35,710 nt of DNA from Candidatus Staskawiczbacteria bacterium RIFCSPHIGHO2_01_FULL_39_25 (GCA_001820095.1 MHOO01000011.1:65958-101667), one strand, 5' to 3'. Positions 16,462 to 24,546 are shown, numbered from the stretch's first letter. Translations and numbers: made by a program. Notes: a model not told the origin generated them from the letters alone.

Positions 16462-17694
16462 ATGGGAATCAAAAAAATAATTAAAAATTTACTACCCGGG
16501 TTTTTATTGGGTTTTTATTACTATACCATAGCGCTTCTTGGCGCAGTCATTTTTTTGTTTCCTTCGCGTAAATTAATCGTCATTGGAGTTACTGGCACCA
16601 GCGGAAAATCTACCACCGTGGATTTTACGGCTAGAATCTTAGAAGAGGCAGGCCGAAAAACTGCTTCAATGTCTTCGGTAAGGTTTAAAATTGCAGAGAA
16701 AGAATGGAAAAATGAATTAAAAATGACGATGCCCGGCCGTTTTACCATTCAGAAATTTTTACGGCAGGCGGCAAATCAAGGCTGCAAATACGCAGTTTTA
16801 GAAGTTACATCAGAAGGCATAAAACAATTCCGCCACAAGTTCATCAATTTTGATGTCGCAGTTTTTACTAATTTAAGCCCCGAACATATTGAATCGCATG
16901 GAGGTTTCGAAAATTACCGGAGTGAAAAATTAAAATTATTTCAGGCAGCAAAAAATATCCATGTTATAAATATTGACGATGAAAACGCGAGATACTTTTT
17001 AGATATTCCCGCAAAAAAAGTAATTACATTTGGGATAGAAAAAGGAGATTTTAATTTGAAGAATACAAATTTTCATTTGAATTTATTGGGAGATTTTAAT
17101 AATTATAATGCGTTGGCGGCGATTGCCGTGGCAGATGCTTATGGTATTTCTCTGGATACATGCAAAAAAGCTTTAGAAAAAGTGGAAGGAATCCCCGGTA
17201 GAATGGAAATTGTTGCAAAAAATCCCTTGGTGGTGGTTGACTACGCACATACACCCGTCCAGCTTGAAGGCGTTTATAAAACGCTTTCAAGCTGGACGGG
17301 AAATTCGAAATCCAAAGCACGAAATCCGAAATTAATTTGTGTATTGGGCTCTTGCGGAGGGGGGAGAGACAAGTGGAAACGGCCGGTATTGGGAAAAATT
17401 GCCGAACAATATTGCAACCAAATAATTATTACCAATGAAGACCCGTATGACGAAGACCCTCTGGAAATTATGGAGCAAGTGGCAAGCGGCGTTACAAATC
17501 ATGAGCATCATATTGTTATAGATAGAAAAGAAGCCATAAAAAAAGCCTTAGAGCTTGCAAAACCCGAGGATACCGTGATTATTACCGGCAAGGGATCTGA
17601 ACCTTTAATGTGCCTTGAAAATGGCAAAAAGATTCCCTGGAGTGATAAAAAGACAGTAGGAGAATTAATAGGATCTCAAAAAGTTGATTTTTAA
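16462..17694 (+). CDS. Mur ligase family protein (MurE-like) with N-terminal transmembrane segment
   Basis: VIGVTGTSGKSTTVDFTARIL, EVTSEG, FTNLSPEHIESHGGFENYRSEKLKLF, VVDYAHTPVQLEGVYKTL, CVLGSCGGGRDKWKRPVLG; N-terminus is a hydrophobic helix. Confidence 0.85.
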   Translation: MGIKKIIKNLLPGFLLGFYYYTIALLGAVIFLFPSRKLIVIGVTGTSGKSTTVDFTARILEEAGRKTASMSSVRFKIAEKEWKNELKMTMPGRFTIQKFLRQAANQGCKYAVLEVTSEGIKQFRHKFINFDVAVFTNLSPEHIESHGGFENYRSEKLKLFQAAKNIHVINIDDENARYFLDIPAKKVITFGIEKGDFNLKNTNFHLNLLGDFNNYNALAAIAVADAYGISLDTCKKALEKVEGIPGRMEIVAKNPLVVVDYAHTPVQLEGVYKTLSSWTGNSKSKARNPKLICVLGSCGGGRDKWKRPVLGKIAEQYCNQIIITNEDPYDEDPLEIMEQVASGVTNHEHHIVIDRKEAIKKALELAKPEDTVIITGKGSEPLMCLENGKKIPWSDKKTVGELIGSQKVDF

Positions 17695-17734
17695 GAGGTT
17701 TTAGGTTAAAGTGTAAGAAGCATAGAAATGCCTG

Positions 17735-17790
17735 CCCGGTTAAATAGCGCCTCTGGCGCTAATTTTGCTGGGCAAAATTATTTAACTGGG
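17735..17790 (+). ncRNA. Candidate three-way-junction RNA motif (leader, terminator or repeat element)
   Basis: Outer stem CCCGGTTAAAT/ATTTAACTGGG (11 bp, one G-U on + strand) enclosing hairpins GCGCC-TCT-GGCGC and AATTTTGC-TGG-GCAAAATT; T-run follows. Confidence 0.5.
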
Positions 17791-17811
17791 TGAACTTTTT
17801 GTGTTGAAGAA

Positions 17812-18066
17812 ATGTCTAAAAACAATCAAATAAGAAAATCTGATAAGAAGTTTATAAGACTTGAAAAAGCCCGCATCCGCAGGCAGATTTTAGATAGTAA
17901 AAAACAGCAAGAATTAATCACGAATCTTTATAAAAGATTTTTAGTTCAACCAGAAATAGCCGCCATTGAAACGGCGGTACAAAAAATTTCAGAGCCAAAG
18001 GTTTTATCTGCAAAAGTAAAAACCACAAAATCAAAAGTAAAAAAATCTGCAGTAAAAGTAAAATAA
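17812..18066 (+). CDS. Small basic hypothetical protein, 84 aa
   Basis: Lys/Arg-rich ORF in an operon-like arrangement with the next two ORFs. Confidence 0.5.
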   Translation: MSKNNQIRKSDKKFIRLEKARIRRQILDSKKQQELITNLYKRFLVQPEIAAIETAVQKISEPKVLSAKVKTTKSKVKKSAVKVK

Positions 18067-18067
18067 T

Positions 18068-18157
18068 ATGAAACGCAATAGCACAAGGCATAACGCCAGG
18101 ATAAATAAACGCTGGAGGAAAAGCAGGAGTAAAAAATACAACACTATCAAAGCATGA
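18068..18157 (+). CDS. Candidate 29-aa very basic peptide
   Basis: MKRNSTRHNARINKRWRKSRSKKYNTIKA*; its stop overlaps the next ATG (ATGA), consistent with translational coupling. Confidence 0.4.
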   Translation: MKRNSTRHNARINKRWRKSRSKKYNTIKA

Positions 18158-19098
18158 GGGTAATAGATATCCAAAATTTATCCATTAAAATGGGGATGGA
18201 ATCGGATTTCCGCGGAAGAGAAGGAGTCCAAAAGCTTTTAGATAGTAAAAAATCAAAATTCCAAAAACTTTCATTAAAAGAACAAGAGGAATTTGATAAA
18301 GAGGCCTTAGAAAACCCCTATTTAGATTCGGGAGTGTATAATGTTTCTGACGACAAAGAAATAAAAAAAGTGTTAGTGGGAATTGATATCGGCCCGGAGG
18401 AAATTTTATTGGCTAAGCAATTAGGCAATATAGATTTAGTTATTGGCCACCATCCGATAGGTAAAGGGTTGGCGCAATTGGCCGATGTCATGGACTTGCA
18501 GTGCGATGTGTTGCACCAATATGGCGTGCCCATTAATATTGCAGAAGGGTTAATGCGAATACGCATTTCTGAAGTTGCCAGGGGTGTAAATGCCATTAAT
18601 CATCAGCGTACCGTAGATACGGCGCGGATTCTCGGAGTCAACCTAATGAATTCGCATACGCCGACTGACAATCTAGCTGCCAGATTTTTAAAAAACCATA
18701 TTGAGCAAAAAAAGCCCGAAAGAGTGGGAGAAATTATAGACGCCTTAAAAGAGCTTCCGGAATATAAAGAAGCGATGAAAATAGGAGTCGGCCCTAAAAT
18801 TTTTGTTGGTTCACCAGAAAATAGAACCGGCAAGATTGCCGTTTCTGAAATTACCGGCGGTACGGAAGGCTCTCCAAAACTGTATGAAAAAATGGCGCAA
18901 GCGGGCATTGGAACCGTTATCGCCATGCACACGTCAGAAGAGCACCGGAAAGAAGCCGAAGCGGCCCACATTAATATTGTAATTGCGGGACACATGTCTT
19001 CTGATTCTTTGGGGGTTAATTTGTTTATTGATGAACTTCAAAAGCAGGGAATTGAAATTATGCCTTGCTCGGGATTTACCAGGGTTTCAAGGGCATAG
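18154..19098 (+). CDS. NIF3/YbgI (DUF34) family metal-binding protein
   Basis: LVIGHHPIGKGLAQL, NSHTPTDNLAARFL, VIAMHTSEEHRKEA, IAGHMSSDSLGVN. Confidence 0.75.
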   Translation: MRVIDIQNLSIKMGMESDFRGREGVQKLLDSKKSKFQKLSLKEQEEFDKEALENPYLDSGVYNVSDDKEIKKVLVGIDIGPEEILLAKQLGNIDLVIGHHPIGKGLAQLADVMDLQCDVLHQYGVPINIAEGLMRIRISEVARGVNAINHQRTVDTARILGVNLMNSHTPTDNLAARFLKNHIEQKKPERVGEIIDALKELPEYKEAMKIGVGPKIFVGSPENRTGKIAVSEITGGTEGSPKLYEKMAQAGIGTVIAMHTSEEHRKEAEAAHINIVIAGHMSSDSLGVNLFIDELQKQGIEIMPCSGFTRVSRA

Positions 19099-19105
19099 CA
19101 AATAA

Positions 19106-19125
19106 GGCGGCGAAAGCCGCTTTTT
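19106..19125 (+). terminator. Terminator after the NIF3-like gene
   Basis: GCGGC-GAAA-GCCGC-TTTTT. Confidence 0.8.
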
Positions 19126-19193
19126 GGTTGCGCAACAGCAGGATTTGTGGTAATTTAAGGCAGGAAAAGAACCTTAACAAAAGGAGTATTGCG

Positions 19194-20138
19194 ATGATTC
19201 TCCGTGGAATTGATTTTGGAGATGTCTGGGGCGCTTCCGGTGTCCAGGGTTTCTTTGGGGAGGGGTATTGGTTCCACAAACTGCCATTTTTATGGCCGGA
19301 TTTTACTGGCATGACTTTTGTTTCAAAAACAGCGACTCTTTTCCCCAGGAAAGGCAATATGTCGCTGAATAAGTATTATAGGCCTAAGAAATTTTTCCCC
19401 TCTTGCGTGAAAGTAAAGTTTTTCAAGGGCTTGATGCTTAATTCGGTTGGCTTGAGCAATCCGGGCATTGATGCGTTGCTTGAAGAAGGAATATGGCAAA
19501 AACGCAAAGAGCCTTTTATTATTTCCGTTGCTTCGGTGGAAGATAGCCAGGAAAAACGCTTGGAAGAGCTGCGGGCAATAGTACGGGCTATCAAAATTTA
19601 TAAAAAGCAATTCTTAGCGCCATTTGGCTTGCAGATTAATCTTTCCTGCCCTAATACTGGGCACGCTCCCCAAGAGCTTATCGGCGAATCTGAAAAGGTA
19701 CTGGATATTGCTAAGGCATTGGATGTTCCCCTTATTCCAAAATACAGCATTGCATCAGCTCCGATTAGGGCGATCATGGAACTCAACGACAATGTATTTT
19801 GCGACGCGATCTGCGTATCAAATACCCTGCCATTTGGTTGGCGGGGGCTTGATTGGAAAAAAGTGTGGGGATCAGATATTTCAAGCCTTGCAGACCTTGG
19901 CGGAGGGGGATTATCAGGGAAAGAGCTGTGTCCTTTGGTGTGCCAATGGATTCGCGATCTTAAAAGAATCGGATTCAGAAAGCCCATCAATGGGGGCGGA
20001 GGGATTTTTTCCTCTGATGACGTGGTACGATACCTTGATGCGGGAGCCGCATCAATCTTTCTGGGATCAGTTGCAACATTGCGTCCATGGAAAGTGAAAG
20101 GAATCATCAAATACGCAAACAACTTGCAATGGAATTAA
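19194..20138 (+). CDS. Dihydroorotate dehydrogenase-like protein
   Basis: NLSCPNTGHAPQ, PKYSIASAPIRAIMEL, GGGGIFSSDDVVRYLDAGAASIFLGSVA; start at ATG after AAAAGGAG (the track's 19065 start is too long). Confidence 0.8.
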   Translation: MILRGIDFGDVWGASGVQGFFGEGYWFHKLPFLWPDFTGMTFVSKTATLFPRKGNMSLNKYYRPKKFFPSCVKVKFFKGLMLNSVGLSNPGIDALLEEGIWQKRKEPFIISVASVEDSQEKRLEELRAIVRAIKIYKKQFLAPFGLQINLSCPNTGHAPQELIGESEKVLDIAKALDVPLIPKYSIASAPIRAIMELNDNVFCDAICVSNTLPFGWRGLDWKKVWGSDISSLADLGGGGLSGKELCPLVCQWIRDLKRIGFRKPINGGGGIFSSDDVVRYLDAGAASIFLGSVATLRPWKVKGIIKYANNLQWN

Positions 20139-20146
20139 CTAGTCAT

Positions 20147-20171
20147 GTCGTCACTCTGTGGCGACTTTTTT
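20147..20171 (+). terminator. Terminator after the DHODH-like gene
   Basis: GTCGTCAC-TCT-GTGGCGAC-TTTTTT. Confidence 0.75.
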
Positions 20172-20253
20172 ATGAACCACGAATATTTATAAGATGAATA
20201 ACCTGTGAATTAAGAGTTGATTTTGATGTTGATAAAAATAACAAGAATTATGA

Positions 20254-20281
20254 TTGACATTTGTTCTTGAGAGATTACAAT
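20254..20281 (+). promoter_or_regulatory. Promoter TTGACA-N16-TACAAT
   Basis: TTGACA 20254-20259 and TACAAT 20276-20281. Confidence 0.6.
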
Positions 20282-20286
20282 GTAAA

Positions 20287-20443
20287 ATGAGAGGCAAGGA
20301 CAAAATAATTTTTAACGAAAAGGGTTTTGGCGTACGCCTAGTTTCAATTGTCCGAAATTAGTTTCAATAAGAATCACGTTCGTTGAGAATTATAATCCCT
20401 CTCATAAAAAGCCATCGGAATACATTTTCTGATGGTTTTTTAG
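20287..20443 (+). ncRNA. Candidate independently transcribed small RNA with end-pairing stem and terminator
   Basis: ATGAGAGG (20287-20294) pairs with CCTCTCAT (20398-20405); internal GGACAA/TTGTCC and GGCGTACGCC; followed by CCATCGGAA...TTCTGATGG-TTTTTT. Confidence 0.5.
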
Positions 20444-20488
20444 TTAATTTTTGGTATAATAGATGCAATTAATATTAAACCCATCTTT

Positions 20489-20785
20489 ATGGCAAAAGAA
20501 AAAAAAGAACCCTCCGTTGCTAAAGCTACGAAGGGCGAAGGAAAAATAATTGGTAAAGTTACCCATTATTTTTCAGATATTAACGTGGCCGTGGTTAAGC
20601 TTTCAGCTCCCTTGAACCAGGGCGACGAAATTAGGATTATGGGAGGCGAAAACACGGATTTTAACCAAAAAGTAGATTCAATGCAGGTTAACCACAAAGC
20701 AGTGAAAAAGGCAAAAAAGGGAAATTCCATAGGTCTGAAAGTGAGTGAAAAAGTGAGGGAGGGATACGGGGTTTACAAAGTGTAA
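20489..20785 (+). CDS. Translation elongation factor-like protein (EF-Tu domain II-type beta barrel)
   Basis: GKVTHYFSDINVAVVKLSAPLNQGDEIRIMGG...VDSMQVNHKAVKKAKKGNSIGLKVSEKVREGYGVYKV; TATAAT upstream. Confidence 0.7.
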   Translation: MAKEKKEPSVAKATKGEGKIIGKVTHYFSDINVAVVKLSAPLNQGDEIRIMGGENTDFNQKVDSMQVNHKAVKKAKKGNSIGLKVSEKVREGYGVYKV

Positions 20786-20845
20786 TATGCCAATTGACAT
20801 TGGAGGCAAAAGGCCATAGTATAGAAGAATAATTCACCAATCATT

Positions 20846-21322
20846 ATGGAAGGAAAAGTTTTTCATATCACAAAGGAAAAAATGAAAGAGCTGAAGAAAG
20901 AGTACGAAGAGCTGGTTGTTTCAGAGCGCGATAAGGTGGTTGGAGTGGAAGCTCCTAAAATTTTAGAGTCGGAAGATGTCAACCCAGAATTTATAAGTTT
21001 TCAAGAAGATATGGAAAAACTAAGATCCAGAATTGACGAATTAAAGGATATTCTAGAGAACCATCAGTTAATTAAAAAACCTCCCAAAGAAAAACAGGTT
21101 TTTGTGGATTTGGGGGCCAAGGTTAAAATAGATGTTGCTGGAAAAAAAGATGAATTTACCATTATGGGAACGTTAGAGGCTAACCCTAATTTGGGGAAAA
21201 TTAGCAATGAATCTCCGGTGGGCAGGGCTTTACTGGGACATAAGATTGGAGATGAAGTAGTGGTATTTTCTCCCCATAAGAAAGTCTATAAAATAAGGGA
21301 CATTAAGTATGAAGTTGGTTAA
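20846..21322 (+). CDS. greA: GreA/GreB family transcription elongation factor
   Basis: N-terminal coiled coil and C-terminal domain FTIMGTLEANPNLGKISNESPVGRALLGHKIGDEVVV. Confidence 0.85.
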   Translation: MEGKVFHITKEKMKELKKEYEELVVSERDKVVGVEAPKILESEDVNPEFISFQEDMEKLRSRIDELKDILENHQLIKKPPKEKQVFVDLGAKVKIDVAGKKDEFTIMGTLEANPNLGKISNESPVGRALLGHKIGDEVVVFSPHKKVYKIRDIKYEVG

Positions 21323-21335
21323 AATTATATGAATT

Positions 21336-21365
21336 AAAAAGAGGCTGTAAAAAGCCTCTTTTTTA
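21336..21365 (+). terminator. greA terminator
   Basis: AAAAAGAGGCT-GTAAA-AGCCTCTTTTTT. Confidence 0.85.
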
Positions 21366-21367
21366 TG

Positions 21368-21573
21368 TATATGAATAGCCAAGGCTATTCATATAATTCT
21401 GCACTTGGTCGAAATAAAGAATAAGAGGCGGGAAAAATAATTGTGATTCTTTTCCTTTTCCTCCTATCATTTACTTTCTTCTCGTTTGAATTATATGAAT
21501 AATTCATATAATTCTGCACTCGAAGAAAATAAATAATTTGCGAATCATTTACTTTCTTCTCGTTTGAATTATA
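21368..21573. repeat. Duplicated non-coding module with two palindromes
   Basis: ATTCATATAATTCTGCACT at ~21387 and ~21502; ATCATTTACTTTCTTCTCGTTTGAATTAT at 21466-21494 and 21544-21572; palindromes TATATGAATAGCC-AA-GGCTATTCATATA and GAATTATATGAAT-A-ATTCATATAATTC. Confidence 0.8.
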
Positions 21574-21614
21574 ATGAGCTAACGTAAAATTAATAACCAA
21601 TAATAACTAAAAAC

Positions 21615-22253
21615 ATGTTTAAAGGCGTAAACAAGGTGATGCGGGCGTACATATATTGGGACTTTGTCATAAATTCTGGCTGGGGTTTGCTGGGCCCTGT
21701 ATTTGCAATATTTCTTCTTGAGACCATTGCCATTGGAAATGTGGCCGAGGGCGCAAAAATAGCCGGCTTTTCCACGCTTTTCTATTGGACAACCAAGTCA
21801 ATTTTGCAAATACCCATTGGGCATTATTTAGATAAAAACCATGGGGAAATTGATGATTTTTGGTTTTATGTTATAGGAACCGTTATTACCGGCTTGGTGC
21901 CTTTTGGATTTTTATTTTCATCTGTGCCATGGCATATCTATGCCTTGCAAATACTGCATGGCGTTGGAATGTCTATGATTATCCCTTCTTCGTATGCCAT
22001 ATTTATACGGCATACCGATAAAGGCCGGGAAGCATATGAAAGCGGCTTAGATAGCACCCTTTTGGGGGTAGGAGCGGGTTTTGCGGGAGCCCTTGGAGGG
22101 ATTATGGCAGGATACATTGGCTTTAAATTGATTTTCGTTTTAACGGGAATATTCACCTTTATTTCAGTCTTTTTTATATTCGCTGTGCGCAAGGATATGC
22201 TGCCGAAAACACCTGATCATGTACATGAATTTCCTGCATCAAAGACTTTTTAA
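21615..22253 (+). CDS. Half-length MFS-like transporter (about 6 TM)
   Basis: Hydrophobic segments with MFS-like loop IPIGHYLDKNHGEIDDFW and late HTDKGREAYESGLDSTLLGVGAGFAGALGG; only 212 aa. Confidence 0.6.
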   Translation: MFKGVNKVMRAYIYWDFVINSGWGLLGPVFAIFLLETIAIGNVAEGAKIAGFSTLFYWTTKSILQIPIGHYLDKNHGEIDDFWFYVIGTVITGLVPFGFLFSSVPWHIYALQILHGVGMSMIIPSSYAIFIRHTDKGREAYESGLDSTLLGVGAGFAGALGGIMAGYIGFKLIFVLTGIFTFISVFFIFAVRKDMLPKTPDHVHEFPASKTF

Positions 22254-22265
22254 GTTTTTTAAAAA

Positions 22266-23990
22266 ATGCGAAATCATAAAATAGCTAAAATTTTTAACGA
22301 TATAGCCAGATTTTTAGAAATAGATGGAGTGGCTTTTAAGCCCTATGCCTACCAGCGGGCGGCCATGTCGTTGGAAGGATTAAAAGAGGATGTTGCTGAT
22401 ATATATCGGAAAGGGGGCAAAGCGGCATTGCAGGAAATTCCGGGAATCGGCAAGGGTATTGCGGGCCACATTGAAGAATATTTAAAAAAGGGCACCATAG
22501 CAGATTTAGAGAATTTTAAAAAAAGGCTGCCGGTTGATATGGAGGGGCTTTTAAGGGTAGAGGGCTTGGGTCCAAAAAAAGTAAAAGTGCTTTATGAAAA
22601 ATTGGGAATTAAAAATATAAAGGATTTAGAGAAAGCGGTAAAAACCCATAAGATAGCCCCTCTTTTCGGCTTTGGAGAAAAAACTGAACAAAATATCGTG
22701 CAAGGATTGGAATTTTTAAAAAAGGGCAAAGGCAGGTCTTTTCTGGGTGAAATACTGCCTATTGCCAGGCAGGTACTTTGGCAGCTGGAAAAATTACCAG
22801 AGGTTCAAAAGGCAAGTTTGGCAGGGTCATTGCGGAGGAAAAGGGAAACCATTGGGGATGTCGATTTTTTGGTGGCTTCCAAAAGCCCCGGAAAGGTAAT
22901 GGATTTTTTTGTGAACCTGCCGGGCGTAGAAAAGGTATGGGGAAAGGGCGGAACAAAGGCATCGGTACACATGGTTAACGGTTTTGATATGGATTTGCGG
23001 GTAGTGCCGGAAAAAAGCTACGGGTCTGCTTTGCAGTATTTTACCGGTTCCCAAGACCACAATATTGCCACCCGTAAAATTGCCATAGATAAGGGGTTAA
23101 AGTTAAGCGAATACGGCGTATTCAGAGGATCAAAGCAAATTGCGGGCAAAACAGAAGAGGATGTATATAAGGCAATAGGCCTGCGGTGGATGGATCCTGA
23201 AATAAGGGAAAATGCAGGAGAGATTGAAGCTTCTTTGCAAGGGAAGTTGCCAACCTTGGTTGATATAAAGGATATTAAGGGCGACTTGCATTGCCATTCT
23301 GACTGGAATGGAGGCAAAAATCCCATTGAAGTGATGGCACAGACTGCTATGGATATGGGGTATGAATATATCGGCATTTCAGACCATACCAAAACATTAA
23401 AAATTGAAAATGGGCTTAATGAAAAACAATTATTAGAACAGATAGAATATATTAAAAAAATAAACCGATCATTTCAAATTTCAAATTTCAAATTTCAAAT
23501 TTTAGCGGGCTGCGAAGCAGATATTTTAAAAGATGGTTCAATTGATATTAAAGATGAAGTTTTGGCGCAATTAGATTATGTTATTGCATCGGTTCACTTA
23601 AATACGAAAATGGAAAAAAAAGAAATGATGGCGCGCATTGAAAAAGCGATGCGAAATCCAAATGTGGATATATTTGGGCATCCCACAGGACGCATTGTAA
23701 ACCAGCGCGATGAGTACCAAATTGATTTTGATAAAATATTAAAGATAGCCAAAGAAACCGGCACCATTTTAGAAATAAACTCTTCACAAAGATTAGATTT
23801 GCGCGATTTTTACATAAGGCGCGCCAAAGCCGAGGGCGTAAAAATGATTATTAATACTGACTCGCATCATAAAGATCAAATGAACCTTATGGAATATGGA
23901 GTCAGCCAAGCGCGAAGAGGTTGGGCAGAGAAATCTGATATAGTAAATACGTTGTCAGTCGAAAAACTATTAGAGCATTTCAAAGTTTAA
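22266..23990 (+). CDS. polX: Family X DNA polymerase with C-terminal PHP domain
   Basis: HhH motifs IPGIGKGIAGHIEEYL; ASLAGSLRRKRETIGDVDFLVAS; PHP KGDLHCHSDWNGGKNP, YIGISDHTKTL, NTDSHHKDQMNLMEYGV. Confidence 0.92.
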   Translation: MRNHKIAKIFNDIARFLEIDGVAFKPYAYQRAAMSLEGLKEDVADIYRKGGKAALQEIPGIGKGIAGHIEEYLKKGTIADLENFKKRLPVDMEGLLRVEGLGPKKVKVLYEKLGIKNIKDLEKAVKTHKIAPLFGFGEKTEQNIVQGLEFLKKGKGRSFLGEILPIARQVLWQLEKLPEVQKASLAGSLRRKRETIGDVDFLVASKSPGKVMDFFVNLPGVEKVWGKGGTKASVHMVNGFDMDLRVVPEKSYGSALQYFTGSQDHNIATRKIAIDKGLKLSEYGVFRGSKQIAGKTEEDVYKAIGLRWMDPEIRENAGEIEASLQGKLPTLVDIKDIKGDLHCHSDWNGGKNPIEVMAQTAMDMGYEYIGISDHTKTLKIENGLNEKQLLEQIEYIKKINRSFQISNFKFQILAGCEADILKDGSIDIKDEVLAQLDYVIASVHLNTKMEKKEMMARIEKAMRNPNVDIFGHPTGRIVNQRDEYQIDFDKILKIAKETGTILEINSSQRLDLRDFYIRRAKAEGVKMIINTDSHHKDQMNLMEYGVSQARRGWAEKSDIVNTLSVEKLLEHFKV

Positions 23991-23995
23991 ATAAG

Positions 23996-24448
23996 ATGCC
24001 ACGGGAAAATTCAGCGGGAGCCATAGTGTTTAGGATAAAGGATAATACGCCGTATTACCTGCTTTTGCATTATCATTCTGGCCATTGGGAATTTCCCCGG
24101 GGCCATGCCGAAAAAGAAGAAACCCAAGAGCAATCTGCCAGAAGAGAAGTAGAAGAGGAAACCGGTTTAAAAGATTTTAAAATACTCCCAGGGTTTAAGG
24201 GATACACGAAATTTTCTTTCAGAAGGGTATATGGGTTGCAGGGCGAAGCCAGGAAAAAGGCCCCATGGGTCTTTAAAATTGTAACGCTTTATTTGGCAGA
24301 AACAGGAACCGAAGAAATAAAAATCTCCCATGAACACAAGGGATTTGCCTGGCTTACCTATGAAGATGCCATTAAAAAATTAGCAAAAGACGCAAAAAAA
24401 GTGTTTGCCGAGGCCCATGAGTTTGTTATGTCGCAAAAGAATTTATAA
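23996..24448 (+). CDS. NUDIX hydrolase (bis(5'-nucleosyl)-tetraphosphatase-like)
   Basis: Nudix box GHAEKEETQEQSARREVEEETGL. Confidence 0.85.
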   Translation: MPRENSAGAIVFRIKDNTPYYLLLHYHSGHWEFPRGHAEKEETQEQSARREVEEETGLKDFKILPGFKGYTKFSFRRVYGLQGEARKKAPWVFKIVTLYLAETGTEEIKISHEHKGFAWLTYEDAIKKLAKDAKKVFAEAHEFVMSQKNL

Positions 24449-24479
24449 TTAATATGGAGGGTGCCTTATAGCGTGGAAA

Positions 24480-24511
24480 CTAAAAACAGGCTTTAGAGAG
24501 CCTGTTTTTAG
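24480..24511. terminator. Bidirectional terminator between the NUDIX gene and rplT
   Basis: CTAAAAACAGGCT-TTAGAG-AGCCTGTTTTTAG. Confidence 0.85.
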
Positions 24512-24546
24512 TTTAACTTCTGCGTAGTTTCGCGTCAGTTCTGCGA

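Noticed and set aside
19598-20122. 174-aa minus ORF and 157-aa plus ORF within the DHODH-like gene
   Set aside because: Shadow ORFs; the DHODH-like frame contains the conserved motifs.
20338-20370. Twice-repeated TAGTTTCAAT suggesting a CRISPR remnant
   Set aside because: Only two 10-bp copies 20 nt apart, no spacers of uniform size and no cas genes in the window.
21385-21600. 71-aa ORF with repeated YNSNEKKVND
   Set aside because: Translation of the duplicated non-coding module; repeats are explained at the DNA level and include palindromes.
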